In this document: positions 8,228 through 17,496 of the stretch, in pieces
Layout: every line of letters starts with the position of its first letter
How positions within the stretch are numbered: position 1 is the first letter of the stretch
Source of the DNA: Massilia sp. R2A-15
GTDB taxonomy: Bacteria; Pseudomonadota; Gammaproteobacteria; Burkholderiales; Burkholderiaceae_D
Assembly: GCF_030704305.1 (NCBI RefSeq)
Contig: NZ_CP131935.1
Location: forward strand, 1,674,001-1,738,000
Length of the DNA: 64,000 nt
Reading direction: 5' to 3'
Position numbers and translations under genes: made by a program
The notes under the pieces: model-generated
The model's input: only the letters and a program-made list of their open reading frames with translations
Told to the model about the DNA's origin: nothing
The model's database searches: none

Positions 8228-8233
8228 TACAAT
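8228..8233 (+). promoter_or_regulatory. Candidate -10 element of the rimO promoter
   Basis: TACAAT, 36 bases before the rimO start. The matching -35 position falls within the right hairpin of repeat A2 and is poor (GTACGA), so the assignment is weak. Confidence 0.35.
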
Positions 8234-8268
8234 GGAAGATTAGTCTGCCTGAGTACAGCCTCCCCATC

Positions 8269-9678
8269 ATGACCGAACTTCGCCGCATCCCCGTTCCCGC
8301 CGCACCTGAATCCCTCGTCAACGCTCCTGTCGCCGCTCCCAAGGTCGGCTTCGTGTCGCTCGGCTGCCCGAAGGCGCTGGTGGACTCCGAACAGATCCTG
8401 ACCCAGCTGCGCGCGGAAGGCTACGACACCGCCAAGTCCTACGACGGCGCCGACCTGGTGATCGTCAACACCTGCGGCTTCATCGACGCCGCGGTGCAGG
8501 AGTCGCTCGACGCGATCGGCGAGGCGCTGGCCGAAAACGGCAAGGTCATCGTGACCGGCTGCCTCGGCGCCAAGAAGGACGCGGCCGGCGACGACATCAT
8601 CATGAAGGTGCACCCGAAGGTACTGGCCGTGACCGGCCCGCACGCGCTGGCCGAAGTGATGGACTCGGTCCACACCCACCTGCCCAAGCCGCACGCGCCG
8701 TTCTTCGACCTGGTGCCATCGCAAGGCGTCAAGCTGACCCCGAAACACTACGCCTACCTGAAGATTTCCGAGGGCTGCAACCACCGCTGCAGCTTCTGCA
8801 TCATCCCGTCGATGCGCGGCGACCTGGTGTCGCGTCCGATCGCCGACCTGATGCTCGAAGCCGAAAACCTGTTCAAGGCCGGCGTCAAGGAACTGCTGGT
8901 CATCTCGCAGGACACCAGCGCCTACGGCGTGGACGTCAAGTTCCGCTCCGGCTTCTGGAACGGCCGCCCGGTCAAGACCCACATGACGCAGCTGGTCGAA
9001 GCGCTCGGCCAGCTGGCCGCGCAGTACGGCGCCTGGGTGCGCCTGCACTACGTCTATCCGTATCCGCACGTGGACCAGGTGATCCCGATGATGAGCGGCG
9101 GCCACGTGCTGCCTTACCTCGACATTCCGATGCAGCACGCGCATCCCGATGTCCTCAAGCGCATGAAGCGCCCGGCCAGCGGCGAGAAGAACCTCGACCG
9201 CATCCAGGCCTGGCGCGCGATGAACCCCGATCTGACCATCCGCTCGACCTTCATCGCCGGCTTCCCCGGCGAGACCGAGGCCGAATTCGAATACCTGCTC
9301 GACTTCCTGAAAGAAGCGCAGATCGACCGCCTTGGCTGCTTCGCCTATTCGCCGGTCGAAGGCGCCACCGCCAACCTGCTCGACAATCCGGTACCGGAAG
9401 AAGTGCGCGAAGAGCGCCGTGCGCGCGTGATGCTGCTCCAGGAAGAGATTTCGGCCAAGCGCCTGCAGGCCAAGGTCGGCAAGACCGTGCGCGTGCTGAT
9501 CGATGAAGTCAACGCCCGCGAGGCGATCGGCCGTTCGTCCGCCGACGCGCCGGAAATCGACGGCGTGGTGCACATCAAGCGCTCGCTGGTGCCGGGCAAG
9601 AAGCTGGTGGTGGGCGAGTTCGCCGATGTCGTCGTCACCTCCGCCGACGCGCATGACCTGTGGGCCTCGGTGGCGTAA
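8269..9678 (+). CDS. rimO: Ribosomal protein uS12 methylthiotransferase RimO
   Basis: 469 residues. An N-terminal MTTase domain carries the three Cys of the auxiliary cluster (C33 in [12 protein letters not shown], then NTCGFID and TGCLGA). The radical SAM motif is CNHRCSFC (C170, C174, C177), and a C-terminal TRAM domain follows. The enzyme adds a methylthio group to an Asp of ribosomal protein S12. [11 protein letters not shown] separates RimO from the tRNA enzyme MiaB. The start at 8269 is chosen because upstream in-frame sequence reads through repeat A2. Its stop overlaps the next ATG (TAATG). Confidence 0.95.
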   Translation: MTELRRIPVPAAPESLVNAPVAAPKVGFVSLGCPKALVDSEQILTQLRAEGYDTAKSYDGADLVIVNTCGFIDAAVQESLDAIGEALAENGKVIVTGCLGAKKDAAGDDIIMKVHPKVLAVTGPHALAEVMDSVHTHLPKPHAPFFDLVPSQGVKLTPKHYAYLKISEGCNHRCSFCIIPSMRGDLVSRPIADLMLEAENLFKAGVKELLVISQDTSAYGVDVKFRSGFWNGRPVKTHMTQLVEALGQLAAQYGAWVRLHYVYPYPHVDQVIPMMSGGHVLPYLDIPMQHAHPDVLKRMKRPASGEKNLDRIQAWRAMNPDLTIRSTFIAGFPGETEAEFEYLLDFLKEAQIDRLGCFAYSPVEGATANLLDNPVPEEVREERRARVMLLQEEISAKRLQAKVGKTVRVLIDEVNAREAIGRSSADAPEIDGVVHIKRSLVPGKKLVVGEFADVVVTSADAHDLWASVA

Positions 9679-10841
9679 TGAAGAAGAAGTCGCCGCAGAC
9701 CACGCTGATCCACAGCGACTACGCAGCGCCGGAAGGCTTTGCCGCCTATCCGACCGCGATCCACCACGCCTCGACGGTGCTGTTCAAGGACGTCGCCGCG
9801 ATGCGCTCGGGCGAGTGGAAAGAGAAGAACGCCTATACCTACGGGCTGCACGGCACGCCGACCACCTTCACGCTGGAAGCGCGCCTGGCCGAAATCGAAG
9901 GCGGCAGCTACTGCCTGCTGGCGCCGTCCGGCCTGGCGGCGATCGCGATGGTCGACTTCGCGCTTTTGAAAACCGGCGACGACGTGCTCCTGCCGGATAA
10001 CGTCTATAACCCGAACCGCGAGCTGGGCAACTGGCTCACGCGCGACTTCGGCATCACCGCGCGCTACTACAACCCGCTGGTGGGCGCCGCCATCGCGGAC
10101 CTGATCCAGCCCAACACGAAGCTGATCTGGACCGAGGCGCCGGGATCGGTGTCGATGGAAGTGCCGGACCTGCCGGCCATCTGCAAGGCCGCGCACGAGA
10201 AGGGCGTGCTGGTTGCGCTCGACAACACCTGGTCGGCGGGCCTCGCGCTGCGCGGCTTCGACCACGGCGTGGACATCATCATGCAGGCGCTGACCAAGTA
10301 CCAGTCGGGCGGCTCGGACGTCCTGATGGGCGCCCTGGTCACGCGCGACCGCGCGCTCAACGACCGGCTGGCGCTGGCCCACATGCGGCTGGGGATGGGC
10401 GTGAGCCCGGACGACGCCTACCTGGTGATGCGCGGCCTGCCGAGCATGAAGCTGCGCTTCGATGCGCACGACGCGAGCGCGCGTCAGGTGGCGCAGTGGC
10501 TCAAGGCGCGGCCTGAAATAAGCAAGGTGCTGCATCCCGCGTTCGAGGACTGCCCGGGCCACGACATCTGGAAGCGCGACTTCATCGGCGCCGGCGGCCT
10601 GTTCTCGGTGCTGTTCGACCCTAAGTACACGGAAGCGCAGACCGACCGCTTCGTCGATGCGCTGACCCTGTTCGGCCTCGGCTACAGCTGGGGCGGCGCC
10701 AACAGCCTGGTGATGCCGTACCGGATCCAGGGAATGCGCCAGGGCTGGCACGACGGCGGCATGCTGGTGCGCTTCAACATCGGCCTGGAAGACACGGGCG
10801 ACCTGATCGCCGACATCGAGCAGGCGCTCGCGGCGTTATAA
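9678..10841 (+). CDS. metC: Cystathionine beta-lyase (PLP-dependent, Cys/Met metabolism)
   Basis: 387 residues of the Cys/Met-metabolism PLP family. The PLP Lys is K207 in ALTKYQSGGSDVLMG. Other marks are YTYGLHGTPTT near the N-terminus, LAPSGLAAI, WTEAPGSVSMEVPD and VALDNTWSAG, which favour the MetC type over gamma-synthases. MetC cleaves cystathionine to homocysteine, pyruvate and ammonia in methionine synthesis. Translationally coupled to rimO by a one-base overlap. The symbol is by family; a broader C-S lyase role is possible. Confidence 0.9.
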   Translation: MKKKSPQTTLIHSDYAAPEGFAAYPTAIHHASTVLFKDVAAMRSGEWKEKNAYTYGLHGTPTTFTLEARLAEIEGGSYCLLAPSGLAAIAMVDFALLKTGDDVLLPDNVYNPNRELGNWLTRDFGITARYYNPLVGAAIADLIQPNTKLIWTEAPGSVSMEVPDLPAICKAAHEKGVLVALDNTWSAGLALRGFDHGVDIIMQALTKYQSGGSDVLMGALVTRDRALNDRLALAHMRLGMGVSPDDAYLVMRGLPSMKLRFDAHDASARQVAQWLKARPEISKVLHPAFEDCPGHDIWKRDFIGAGGLFSVLFDPKYTEAQTDRFVDALTLFGLGYSWGGANSLVMPYRIQGMRQGWHDGGMLVRFNIGLEDTGDLIADIEQALAAL

Positions 10842-10848
10842 GCACATC

Positions 10849-10893
10849 GGGGTCTGGTCCCGCGGAGCGACGGGGACGCCGAGTCCCCGTTTT
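10849..10893. repeat. Family B variant palindrome, copy B2, between convergent genes
   Basis: It begins like family B (GGGGTCTGGTCCCGCGGA) but ends with a second hairpin GGGGAC-GCCGA-GTCCCC (10872-10888) followed by GTTTT. It lies between the convergent metC and small membrane gene and looks like a terminator on the plus strand. Confidence 0.7.
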
Positions 10894-10898
10894 GATCT

Positions 10899-11273
10899 CT
10901 ACACCGGCATCGGCCGGTTGTTGTTCAAGTCGATGAGTCCCTTGATCACGCGGTAGGCGTACCACAGCCACGCCAGGCCCCAGATCGCCCACGCCATCGG
11001 AAAGCCGATCAGCACCAGGCCGAGCGTGAACAGGACCACCCATCCCACCGCCATCCACAGCACATAGAACCAGAACGTGCGGATCATCCACGTATGGTGG
11101 CTGTAGACCAGCGTGCCTTCGGTGTAGGGACGCTTGACGTAGTTGACGATCAGCGGAATGATCGACAACGCGCCGGCCGAGCATAGAAAGATCACCGCGT
11201 GGACGATGTACAAGATGCGCGCGAACTGCTTGGTTTCTTCGAGACTGCTGTCTAACACCAGTTGCTGGGACAT
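10899..11273 (-). CDS. DUF4870-like membrane protein
   Basis: 124 residues with three predicted membrane helices (YIVHAVIFLCSAGALSIIPLI, FWFYVLWMAVGWVVLFTLGLV and MAWAIWGLAWLWYAYRVI). The soluble segment YSHHTWMIRTFWF between the first two helices is typical of COG3671/DUF4870-like proteins. No catalytic function is known. The ATG at 11273 has a good ribosome site (AAGGAG). It is transcribed in the same direction as trxC, 57 bases after the trxC stop, so a shared transcript is possible. Confidence 0.8.
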   Translation of the reverse strand: MSQQLVLDSSLEETKQFARILYIVHAVIFLCSAGALSIIPLIVNYVKRPYTEGTLVYSHHTWMIRTFWFYVLWMAVGWVVLFTLGLVLIGFPMAWAIWGLAWLWYAYRVIKGLIDLNNNRPMPV

Positions 11274-11330
11274 GGTTGCTCCTTCGTTGAGATGCGCCGA
11301 TTGTAGCAGGGTGTTGGCATTTCGATCACT

Positions 11331-11768
11331 TCATCGTGCGTGCTGCATCGCCCAGGCGACGATCCCGCGCGCATCCATCGCGCCCGGCTGGCGCGCGACT
11401 TCGCGGCCGCCCCGAAACAGCGCCAGCGTGGGGATCGAGCGGATGTTGTAGCGCGCGCCGAGGTCCTGGGCCTGCTCGGTATCGACCTTCAGCAGGCGCA
11501 TGCCCGGCTCGAGCTGCGCCGCCGCCTGGGCGTAGGCCGGCGCCATCATCTTGCACGGGCCGCACCACGGCGCCCAGAAATCGACCAGCACCGGCAGGTC
11601 GCTGCGCTCGATGTGCTTGGCGAACCGCGCGCCGGCGACATCGAGCGGGCGCGCCAGGAACAGCGGCTGCGCGCACTTGCCGCACACCGGCTGGTCGGCC
11701 AGGCGCTCATGGGCGAGGCGGTTCACTGCGTCGCAATGCGGGCACACCACGTGGACAGGGTCGCTCAT
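11331..11768 (-). CDS. trxC: Thioredoxin TrxC (thioredoxin 2)
   Basis: 145 residues. An N-terminal zinc ribbon (CPHC at about residue 10 and CGKC at about 29) distinguishes TrxC from TrxA. The thioredoxin active site is FWAPWCGPCKMM, and the cis-Pro loop is IRSIPTLALF. The protein reduces cytoplasmic disulfides and in E. coli is induced by OxyR during oxidative stress. The start is the ATG at 11768, directly preceded by GGAGGA; a longer in-frame start would translate through repeat A3. Confidence 0.94.
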   Translation of the reverse strand: MSDPVHVVCPHCDAVNRLAHERLADQPVCGKCAQPLFLARPLDVAGARFAKHIERSDLPVLVDFWAPWCGPCKMMAPAYAQAAAQLEPGMRLLKVDTEQAQDLGARYNIRSIPTLALFRGGREVARQPGAMDARGIVAWAMQHAR

Positions 11769-11842
11769 CGGTATCCTCCAGATATCTTGTTCGAACGACC
11801 ATTGTAAATCGAGCGTGCCGGAGCCCGCGTCCTGTAGAAGCT

Positions 11843-11931
11843 GTCGTACCTGCGGAGGCAGGTACCCATGCTGAGCCACCTTTTAGTCGAGACGCGCGCG
11901 CAGTATGGGTACCAGCATTCGCTGGCACGAC
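11843..11931. repeat. Family A intergenic palindrome, copy A3
   Basis: 89 bases between the divergent trxC and DUF72 genes. Left hairpin GTACCTGC/GCAGGTAC, then CCATGCTGA, then AGTATGG and a partly decayed right hairpin (GTACCAGC/GCTGGCAC). Here the GTACC type of arm is on the left, whereas copies A2 and A4 have it on the right, so the element was copied in the opposite orientation. Confidence 0.8.
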
Positions 11932-11978
11932 GGGCGTGGTGTACGCCGCCGTATTTGCGCCTATCGTAGAATCGCCCG

Positions 11979-12779
11979 ATGACTCATCCACCACTTCCCC
12001 CCGCTGCCCTGATCGGCTGCGCCGGCTGGAGCATTCCACGCCAGTCGTGCGACGCATTTCCTGTCGAGGGCAGCCATCTCGAACGCTACGCCGCGGTCTT
12101 CAGCGCCGTCGAAATCAACTCCTGTTTTTATCGTCCGCACCAGGCCTCGACGTACGCGCGCTGGGCGGCCAGCGTGCCGGCGCAGTTCCGCTTTTCGGTC
12201 AAGCTGCCGCGCTCCATCACGCACGACGCGCGCCTGGTGGGCGGCGACGCGCAGATGGACCAGTTTGCGATGGAGGCGGGCGCGCTCGGTGAAAAGCTCG
12301 GCTGTGTATTGGTGCAGCTGCCGCCGAGCCTCGTCCTCGACGCGGATGTCGCCGCGGATTTTTTCGTCCGTCTCAAACAGCGCTTCGGCTGCATGCTTGC
12401 GCTGGAGGCGCGTAATCCGACGTGGTTTGGCGAGGAGGCGACTGCCATCTTGCACGCCGCCGGCGTCACCCGCGTGATCGCCGATCCGCCCAAGGGACAG
12501 CCGGGCGAACACGTGCCGACCGCGCAGCACATCTACATCCGGCTGCACGGCGCACCGCGCGTCTATTATTCCGATTACGAATTGCCCTGGCTGGCGCAGT
12601 TAGGCCACGACATGGCGGGCCACATCGCCGCAGGGCGCGCTGTCTGGTGCGTCTTCGATAATACGATGTCGAAGACCTTCGTCGACCAGGCGCTGGCGCT
12701 GCAGGACGCGGTGAGAAACGCTCAGGCGCCGGAGCAGGCCAGCGGCACGCTCGACCTGGCGCGCGGCATGCTCGGGTAG
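11979..12779 (+). CDS. DUF72 family protein (YecE-like)
   Basis: 266 residues of the DUF72 TIM-barrel family. It opens with IGCAGWSIPR, followed by VEINSCFYRPHQASTYARWA and FSVKLPRSITHDARL, which are the characteristic family segments, and ends with WCVFDNTMS. The biochemical role of DUF72 proteins is unknown; the fold resembles sugar-phosphate TIM barrels. The last 58 bases overlap the 3' end of the convergent hypothetical gene on the other strand. Confidence 0.88.
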   Translation: MTHPPLPPAALIGCAGWSIPRQSCDAFPVEGSHLERYAAVFSAVEINSCFYRPHQASTYARWAASVPAQFRFSVKLPRSITHDARLVGGDAQMDQFAMEAGALGEKLGCVLVQLPPSLVLDADVAADFFVRLKQRFGCMLALEARNPTWFGEEATAILHAAGVTRVIADPPKGQPGEHVPTAQHIYIRLHGAPRVYYSDYELPWLAQLGHDMAGHIAAGRAVWCVFDNTMSKTFVDQALALQDAVRNAQAPEQASGTLDLARGMLG

Positions 12780-13399
12780 CCAATCTGGCGCGCCGCGGCG
12801 TGCGCGTCCTCCAGGCTCAATTGCGGATTGAGCGATTTGACGATGGCCGCGGTCAGCGGCGCATGGGCGTAGATATGCTCGATGCTGGCCAGCGGCGGCT
12901 CGCACTCGAAGTAGTCGCTGGCGTAGTCGTAGTAGCAGCCGGCCGGCGCCACCAGGATCGACAGGTAGTCTTCCGAGCCGTCGTAGCGGTGCGCCAGCGA
13001 CTGGTCGGGATGGGCGACCTTGTTCCAGGCGCTGTCGCCGCGGCGCAGCCAGTAGCAGTAGCTCACCGCGTCCATCGAGAACGACGGCTCATGCAGGAAG
13101 CTGTCGAATTCGTCGGGCAGGCCGCGCTGCACCTGCAGCGCCAGCGCGCGCGTTTCGGTGCGCGGCAGCTCCTGCACATGGCCCTTGATCGCCGCGCCGA
13201 ACTGCCCCAGGTGCAGGAACCAGTGGTCGCCCTCGCCGTTGTGCATCGCGCCCATCTGTTCGTCGTCGCCCCAGGTCGCGTCGTAACTGAAATACCGGTA
13301 CTCGAATTCGGGACAGATGATCGCGTCCAGCATGGCCAGCGCCATGGCCCGCTTTCCCAGGGTGCGCGGGTCGGGAAGGGACTGGGGATCGAGCTGCAT
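12722..13399 (-). CDS. Conserved hypothetical protein
   Basis: 225 residues, no family recognised. It is acidic and rich in aromatic residues (FEYRYFSYDATWGDDEQMG, DAVSYCYWLRRGD and YYDYASDYFECEPP), has no signal peptide or membrane helix, and looks like a folded cytoplasmic protein. The ATG at 13399 was chosen because the longer in-frame version reads through a non-coding looking spacer. Its 3' end overlaps the DUF72 gene on the opposite strand by 58 bases; both frames remain open there. Confidence 0.7.
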   Translation of the reverse strand: MQLDPQSLPDPRTLGKRAMALAMLDAIICPEFEYRYFSYDATWGDDEQMGAMHNGEGDHWFLHLGQFGAAIKGHVQELPRTETRALALQVQRGLPDEFDSFLHEPSFSMDAVSYCYWLRRGDSAWNKVAHPDQSLAHRYDGSEDYLSILVAPAGCYYDYASDYFECEPPLASIEHIYAHAPLTAAIVKSLNPQLSLEDAHAAARQIGYPSMPRARSSVPLACSGA

Positions 13400-13553
13400 G
13401 GCTGCCTTTGCTTTGCCCGGTTTGTGCAATCGGCATCGGGGCCGATCTTCGCATTCCACGGGCGGTGAGGGGGAATAAGGAAGAGCTATACTCCCATGAA
13501 AGCCAAATTCGCCGCAATCACAATTGTGAAACCGCAGGCCCTTGGCGAGCACT

Positions 13554-15773
13554 TCAGTTGTGCGCCCACAACGCAGTTGGCGAGAGGGCAAGCTCCAGCT
13601 GTTCGATCGTTATCGGTTTCGTAAAATGATGCTGGAAGCCGGCGTCGAACGCGCGCTGGCGGTCGTCGGCGCTGCCGTAGCCGGTCAGCGCGATCAGTTC
13701 GATGCCGGCCGTCGCCGGATCGGCCTTGAGGGCGGCGGCGATCGCGTAGCCATCCATGCCGGCCAGGCCGATGTCGATGAAGGCGATCTCCGGCTGCGCG
13801 CGGCGCGCCAGCGCGATGCCTTGCGGGCCGTTGGCCGCGGCCGTCACGTCGCACGCCAGCATTTCGAGCAGCGCCGCCATCATGTCGCGCGCATCCTCGT
13901 TGTCTTCGATCAGCAGCACGCGGCGCCGCGCGGGAGCGGGAGGCGCCACGCTGGCCACGGCCAGCGGCGACTGGTCCGCCAGCAGCGGCAGCCGCACGGT
14001 GACGCAGGCGCCCTTGCCGTCGCCTTCGCTGTCGACCGCGACCGAGCCGCCGTGCAGTTCGACCAGGCGCCGCACCAGCGACAGGCCGATCCCGAGACCG
14101 CCCTCGATCCGCTGCAGCGACTGCTTGCCCTGGACGAAGATGGTGAAGACGTTCGGCAGCAGTTCGGGCGCGATGCCCATGCCCGAATCGCGCACCACCA
14201 GGTGGGCGCTGCCGCCGTCGTGCCGGAGGACGACGTCCACGCGGCCGCCGCGCGGGCTGTATTTGACGGCGTTGTCGAGGATGTTGTCGATCACCTGCAC
14301 CAGCCGGGTCGGATCTGCATGGACCACGGCCGGCGCCAGGTCGAGGTGGAAATCGAAGTGCGCGGTGCGTCCGCTCGCCTGCAGCGTATCGACGCAGCGC
14401 GCCACCGCGTCGGCCAGGTCCACCGGCGCGCGCGCCAGCGTCAGCTTGCCCATCAGCGCGCGGTTCACTTCCAGCAGGTCGTCCACCAGCTTGCGCAGGT
14501 GGCCGGTCTGGCGCCGCACCACGTCGCGCGCGCGCGCGGCCAGGGCATCGTCGAGCGGGGCGCCGCTGTCGAGCAGCTGCACCGCGCTGGCGACCGCCGA
14601 CAGCGGGTTGCGCAGTTCGTGCGCGAGCATGGCGAGGAATTCGTCTTTCGCCGCGTTCTGGTCCTCGGCGCGGGTGCGCGCCTCGCGTTCGAGCACCAGC
14701 AGCAGGTTGCGCTCGCGCTCGGCCGCGCCGCGCGAGCGCACCTCCGCCTGCAGGCGATCGGCTGCCTCGTGAATGGCTTCGTGCAGCTCCGCCAGTTCGA
14801 CGATGCTGGCCGATGCGAGAGGCTCGACCGGTTCGCCGCGTCCAAGCTGGCGCGCGGCCTGCGACGCGCCGGCCACGAAGCGCACCAGCCGGCGCCCGGC
14901 CACGATGGCCAGCGTCAGCGCGGCGGCCATCGCGACGAACAGGCCGACTCCGATCGCCGCCACGCCATGCCACACCGCGTGGTCGATCTCGGCCACCGGG
15001 GCGCCGACGACGATGGTCCATCCCGACCCCGGTATGCGGTGAAACACGTCGTAGACTTCGACGTCGTCGCGCGTGACGTGGCGTAGCACGCCGTCCTGGG
15101 CTGAGCGCATCGCCTTGAGCATTTCCGGCGTGGCCGGCTTGCCGATGAACTTTTCCAGATTGTGGCTGCGCGCGATGATCGTGCCGTCGGCGTCGAACAC
15201 CTGCACCCGCCAGCTGGCGGGGATCGCGCTGCCCGCAAAAGCGCGCGTGAAGAATTCGGGAGAGTAGGCCTGGCCGATTACGTGCTGGCGGCCCGAGTGC
15301 GTCCGTACCGGAGTCTCCACCATCACGAAGTTACTCAGCAGGACCGAGCCCCAGCGCAGGCCGGAGATATTGGTCGCGCCGGTCGCCAGCAGGTGAGTGA
15401 TCTGCTCCGGGTCGGGACGCACCGGCAGCGCCGTGCCGAATGGGCGGCGGGTGTTGACCAGCTGCTGGCCCCTGGTGTCGTACAGGATGATCCAGGCGCC
15501 GGCGCCGGCGTTGACGGCGCGCGCTTCCGCGTCGAAGCGGCGCAGGTCGCCTTCGTCCAGCGCGCTCGATGCGCCCAGCGCGCGCAGCACCGCATCGGCG
15601 CGGCGGGTGTCGCTGTCGATCACGATCGCGGCCAGGCGCGCGCTGCCCTGGATGCGTTCGATCGCCGAATCGTGCTGCGCGTCGAGCATCACCTTCAGCG
15701 CGATCGCGCAGAAAATCGCCGCCGGCACGAGGATAGCCATTGCCAGCAGCAAGTAGTAGGTGCGCAGTTTCAT
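13554..15773 (-). CDS. Hybrid sensor histidine kinase with C-terminal receiver
   Basis: 739 residues. An N-terminal membrane helix (about 7-28) and a second near 290-310 frame a periplasmic Cache-like sensor (IILYDTRGQQLVNTRRPFG). A linker and HisKA domain follow, with the phosphorylated His in AHELRNPLSAV (H385). HATPase motifs are DNILDNAVKYS, RDSGMGI and GGLGIGLSLVRRL. A receiver domain carries phosphoacceptor D667 in FIDIGLAGMDGY and the conserved Lys in FTKPI. No DNA-binding partner is encoded nearby, so it is an orphan kinase. It lies 61 bases after the EamA gene on the same strand and may be read from the liv operon. The sensed signal is unknown. Confidence 0.92.
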   Translation of the reverse strand: MKLRTYYLLLAMAILVPAAIFCAIALKVMLDAQHDSAIERIQGSARLAAIVIDSDTRRADAVLRALGASSALDEGDLRRFDAEARAVNAGAGAWIILYDTRGQQLVNTRRPFGTALPVRPDPEQITHLLATGATNISGLRWGSVLLSNFVMVETPVRTHSGRQHVIGQAYSPEFFTRAFAGSAIPASWRVQVFDADGTIIARSHNLEKFIGKPATPEMLKAMRSAQDGVLRHVTRDDVEVYDVFHRIPGSGWTIVVGAPVAEIDHAVWHGVAAIGVGLFVAMAAALTLAIVAGRRLVRFVAGASQAARQLGRGEPVEPLASASIVELAELHEAIHEAADRLQAEVRSRGAAERERNLLLVLEREARTRAEDQNAAKDEFLAMLAHELRNPLSAVASAVQLLDSGAPLDDALAARARDVVRRQTGHLRKLVDDLLEVNRALMGKLTLARAPVDLADAVARCVDTLQASGRTAHFDFHLDLAPAVVHADPTRLVQVIDNILDNAVKYSPRGGRVDVVLRHDGGSAHLVVRDSGMGIAPELLPNVFTIFVQGKQSLQRIEGGLGIGLSLVRRLVELHGGSVAVDSEGDGKGACVTVRLPLLADQSPLAVASVAPPAPARRRVLLIEDNEDARDMMAALLEMLACDVTAAANGPQGIALARRAQPEIAFIDIGLAGMDGYAIAAALKADPATAGIELIALTGYGSADDRQRAFDAGFQHHFTKPITIEQLELALSPTALWAHN

Positions 15774-15834
15774 CGGGATCGGGGCCAGGAGGTAAGCGCG
15801 CATTCTACAGGAACGCTGTAATGACATCGGATCA

Positions 15835-16749
15835 TTAACGTCCCCGCTGCAGCCAGCGCGCGCCGAACATCACCGTGGCCAGCGCCGCCACCACCAGCGC
15901 GATGCCGGCCCATTGCCAGCCGCTGATGGAATCGCCCAGCACCAGCATGCCGGAGCTGATGCCCACCACCGGCACCGCCAGCGAAAAAGGCGCGACCCGG
16001 TTCAGCGGATGGCGCTTGAGCAGGCCGGTCCACAGCGCATAAGCGAGGATGGTGGCGAACCAGCCGAGGTAGGCCAGCGACAGCCAGGTGGTCCACGGCG
16101 CCGCGGTCCAGCGCCAGCGCGTCGCGGGGTCATCGAAGGCGAGCGACAGCAGCGCGAACGGGATGATCGGCACCAGCGAGCTCCAGACCATGAACGGCAT
16201 CACGTCGAACTGCGCGGCCGACTGCTGCGCGCGCCGCACCACGATGTTCGACGCCGACCACATCGCCGCCGAGCCGAGCACCAGCACGAAGCCGAGCGGC
16301 GTGGTGCCGCCGGCGTCGGCGCCCGGCGACAGGTAGTTCATCGCGAAGCAACCGATGCCCAGCGCGGCCAGGAACAGTCCGGCCAGCAGGGCGCGGCTGG
16401 CGTGCTCGCGCAGCAGGACGAAGCCGAGCAGCGCGGTGAAGAACACCTGGGTCTGCATCAGCACCGAGCCGAGCGCCGCCGACATGCCCACTTTCAGCGC
16501 CAGGAACAGGAAGCCGAACTGGCCGACGCCTTGCAGCAGGCCGTACAGCACCACGAATTTCCAGTGCAATTTGGGCGGGCGGATGAACAGCACCAGCGGC
16601 AGCGCGGCGAACACGTAACGGCCGGCGCCGAGCTGGAACGGCGTCATGTCGTGCAGCGCGAATTTCATCGCGAGGAAGTTGGTGCCCCAGATCAGGACGA
16701 CGCCCAGCGCGGCGGCATAGTCGCGCGCGCCGAGGGCGCCGTGGTTCAT
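15835..16749 (-). CDS. EamA family (DMT superfamily) metabolite exporter
   Basis: 304 residues with about ten membrane helices and two EamA repeats (ALGVVLIWGTNFLAMKFAL at the start; LVLGSAAMWSASNIVVRRAQ in the middle). The overall pattern is closest to E. coli EamA, which exports cysteine and O-acetylserine, but substrate specificity in this superfamily cannot be read from sequence. Its ATG is only 8 bases after the livF stop, so it is probably the last transport gene of the liv transcript, which would place an exporter beside an amino acid importer. Confidence 0.88.
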   Translation of the reverse strand: MNHGALGARDYAAALGVVLIWGTNFLAMKFALHDMTPFQLGAGRYVFAALPLVLFIRPPKLHWKFVVLYGLLQGVGQFGFLFLALKVGMSAALGSVLMQTQVFFTALLGFVLLREHASRALLAGLFLAALGIGCFAMNYLSPGADAGGTTPLGFVLVLGSAAMWSASNIVVRRAQQSAAQFDVMPFMVWSSLVPIIPFALLSLAFDDPATRWRWTAAPWTTWLSLAYLGWFATILAYALWTGLLKRHPLNRVAPFSLAVPVVGISSGMLVLGDSISGWQWAGIALVVAALATVMFGARWLQRGR

Positions 16750-16757
16750 CGCCGCGC

Positions 16758-17486
16758 CTAGTGCGACTGCCCGCCGCCGAGATACGCGGCGACTACCTTC
16801 GGATCGGTCTTCAGGCTCTCGGCCGGCCCATGCACCGAGATGCTGCCGTTCTCCAGCACGTAGCCGTAGTCGGCGACGTTCAGCGCCGCGGCGGCGAACT
16901 GCTCGACCAGCAGCATCGTCACGCCTTCGCTTTTCAGCCGGGCGATGATGCGGAATACTTCTTCCACCAGGATCGGCGCCAGGCCCATCGACGGCTCGTC
17001 GAGCAGGATGACTTCCGGGTTCAGCATCACCGCGCGCGCCATCGCCAGCATCTGCTGCTCGCCGCCGGACAGCGTGCCTGCCAGCTGGTGCTGGCGCTCC
17101 TTCAGGCGCGGGAACAGTTCCAGCGCCTTTTCCAGGTCGTGCTTGATGTCGCCTTTCGGGCGCGAGCGGGTAAAGCGCGGGAAGGCGCCGAGCAGCAGGT
17201 TGTCGGTCACGCTCATGGTGGCGAACACGCGCCGTCCTTCCGGCGAATGGGCCAGGCCGGCGCGCGCGATCTTGTGAGATTCGAGCCCGGTGATGTCGCG
17301 CCCACCGAGCGTGACGCTGCCGCCCTTCGGCCGGATCATGCCGGAGATGGCGCGCATCGTGGTGGTCTTGCCGGCGCCGTTCGAGCCGATCAGCGTGACC
17401 AGCTTGCCCTTCGGGACCTCGAGCGAAATGCCGTGCAGGACTTCAACCTTGCCGTAGGCCGCTTGCAGGTTCTGGATCGATAACAT
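16758..17486 (-). CDS. livF: Branched-chain amino acid ABC transporter ATPase LivF
   Basis: 242 residues. Walker A is GSNGAGKTTT, the signature LSGGEQQMLAMARA, Walker B VILLDEPSMGLAP, all in the LivF-specific form (EPSMGLAP). It energises uptake of leucine, isoleucine, valine or related amino acids with LivG, LivH and LivM. A ribosome site (GAAAGGA) overlaps the end of the upstream fusion gene, 10 bases before the ATG. Confidence 0.94.
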   Translation of the reverse strand: MLSIQNLQAAYGKVEVLHGISLEVPKGKLVTLIGSNGAGKTTTMRAISGMIRPKGGSVTLGGRDITGLESHKIARAGLAHSPEGRRVFATMSVTDNLLLGAFPRFTRSRPKGDIKHDLEKALELFPRLKERQHQLAGTLSGGEQQMLAMARAVMLNPEVILLDEPSMGLAPILVEEVFRIIARLKSEGVTMLLVEQFAAAALNVADYGYVLENGSISVHGPAESLKTDPKVVAAYLGGGQSH

Positions 17487-17496
17487 GGCTGTCCTT

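Noticed and set aside
13542..15086. Open frame on the plus strand opposite the histidine kinase
   Set aside because: Antisense shadow; the kinase frame carries the conserved H, N, G and D motifs.
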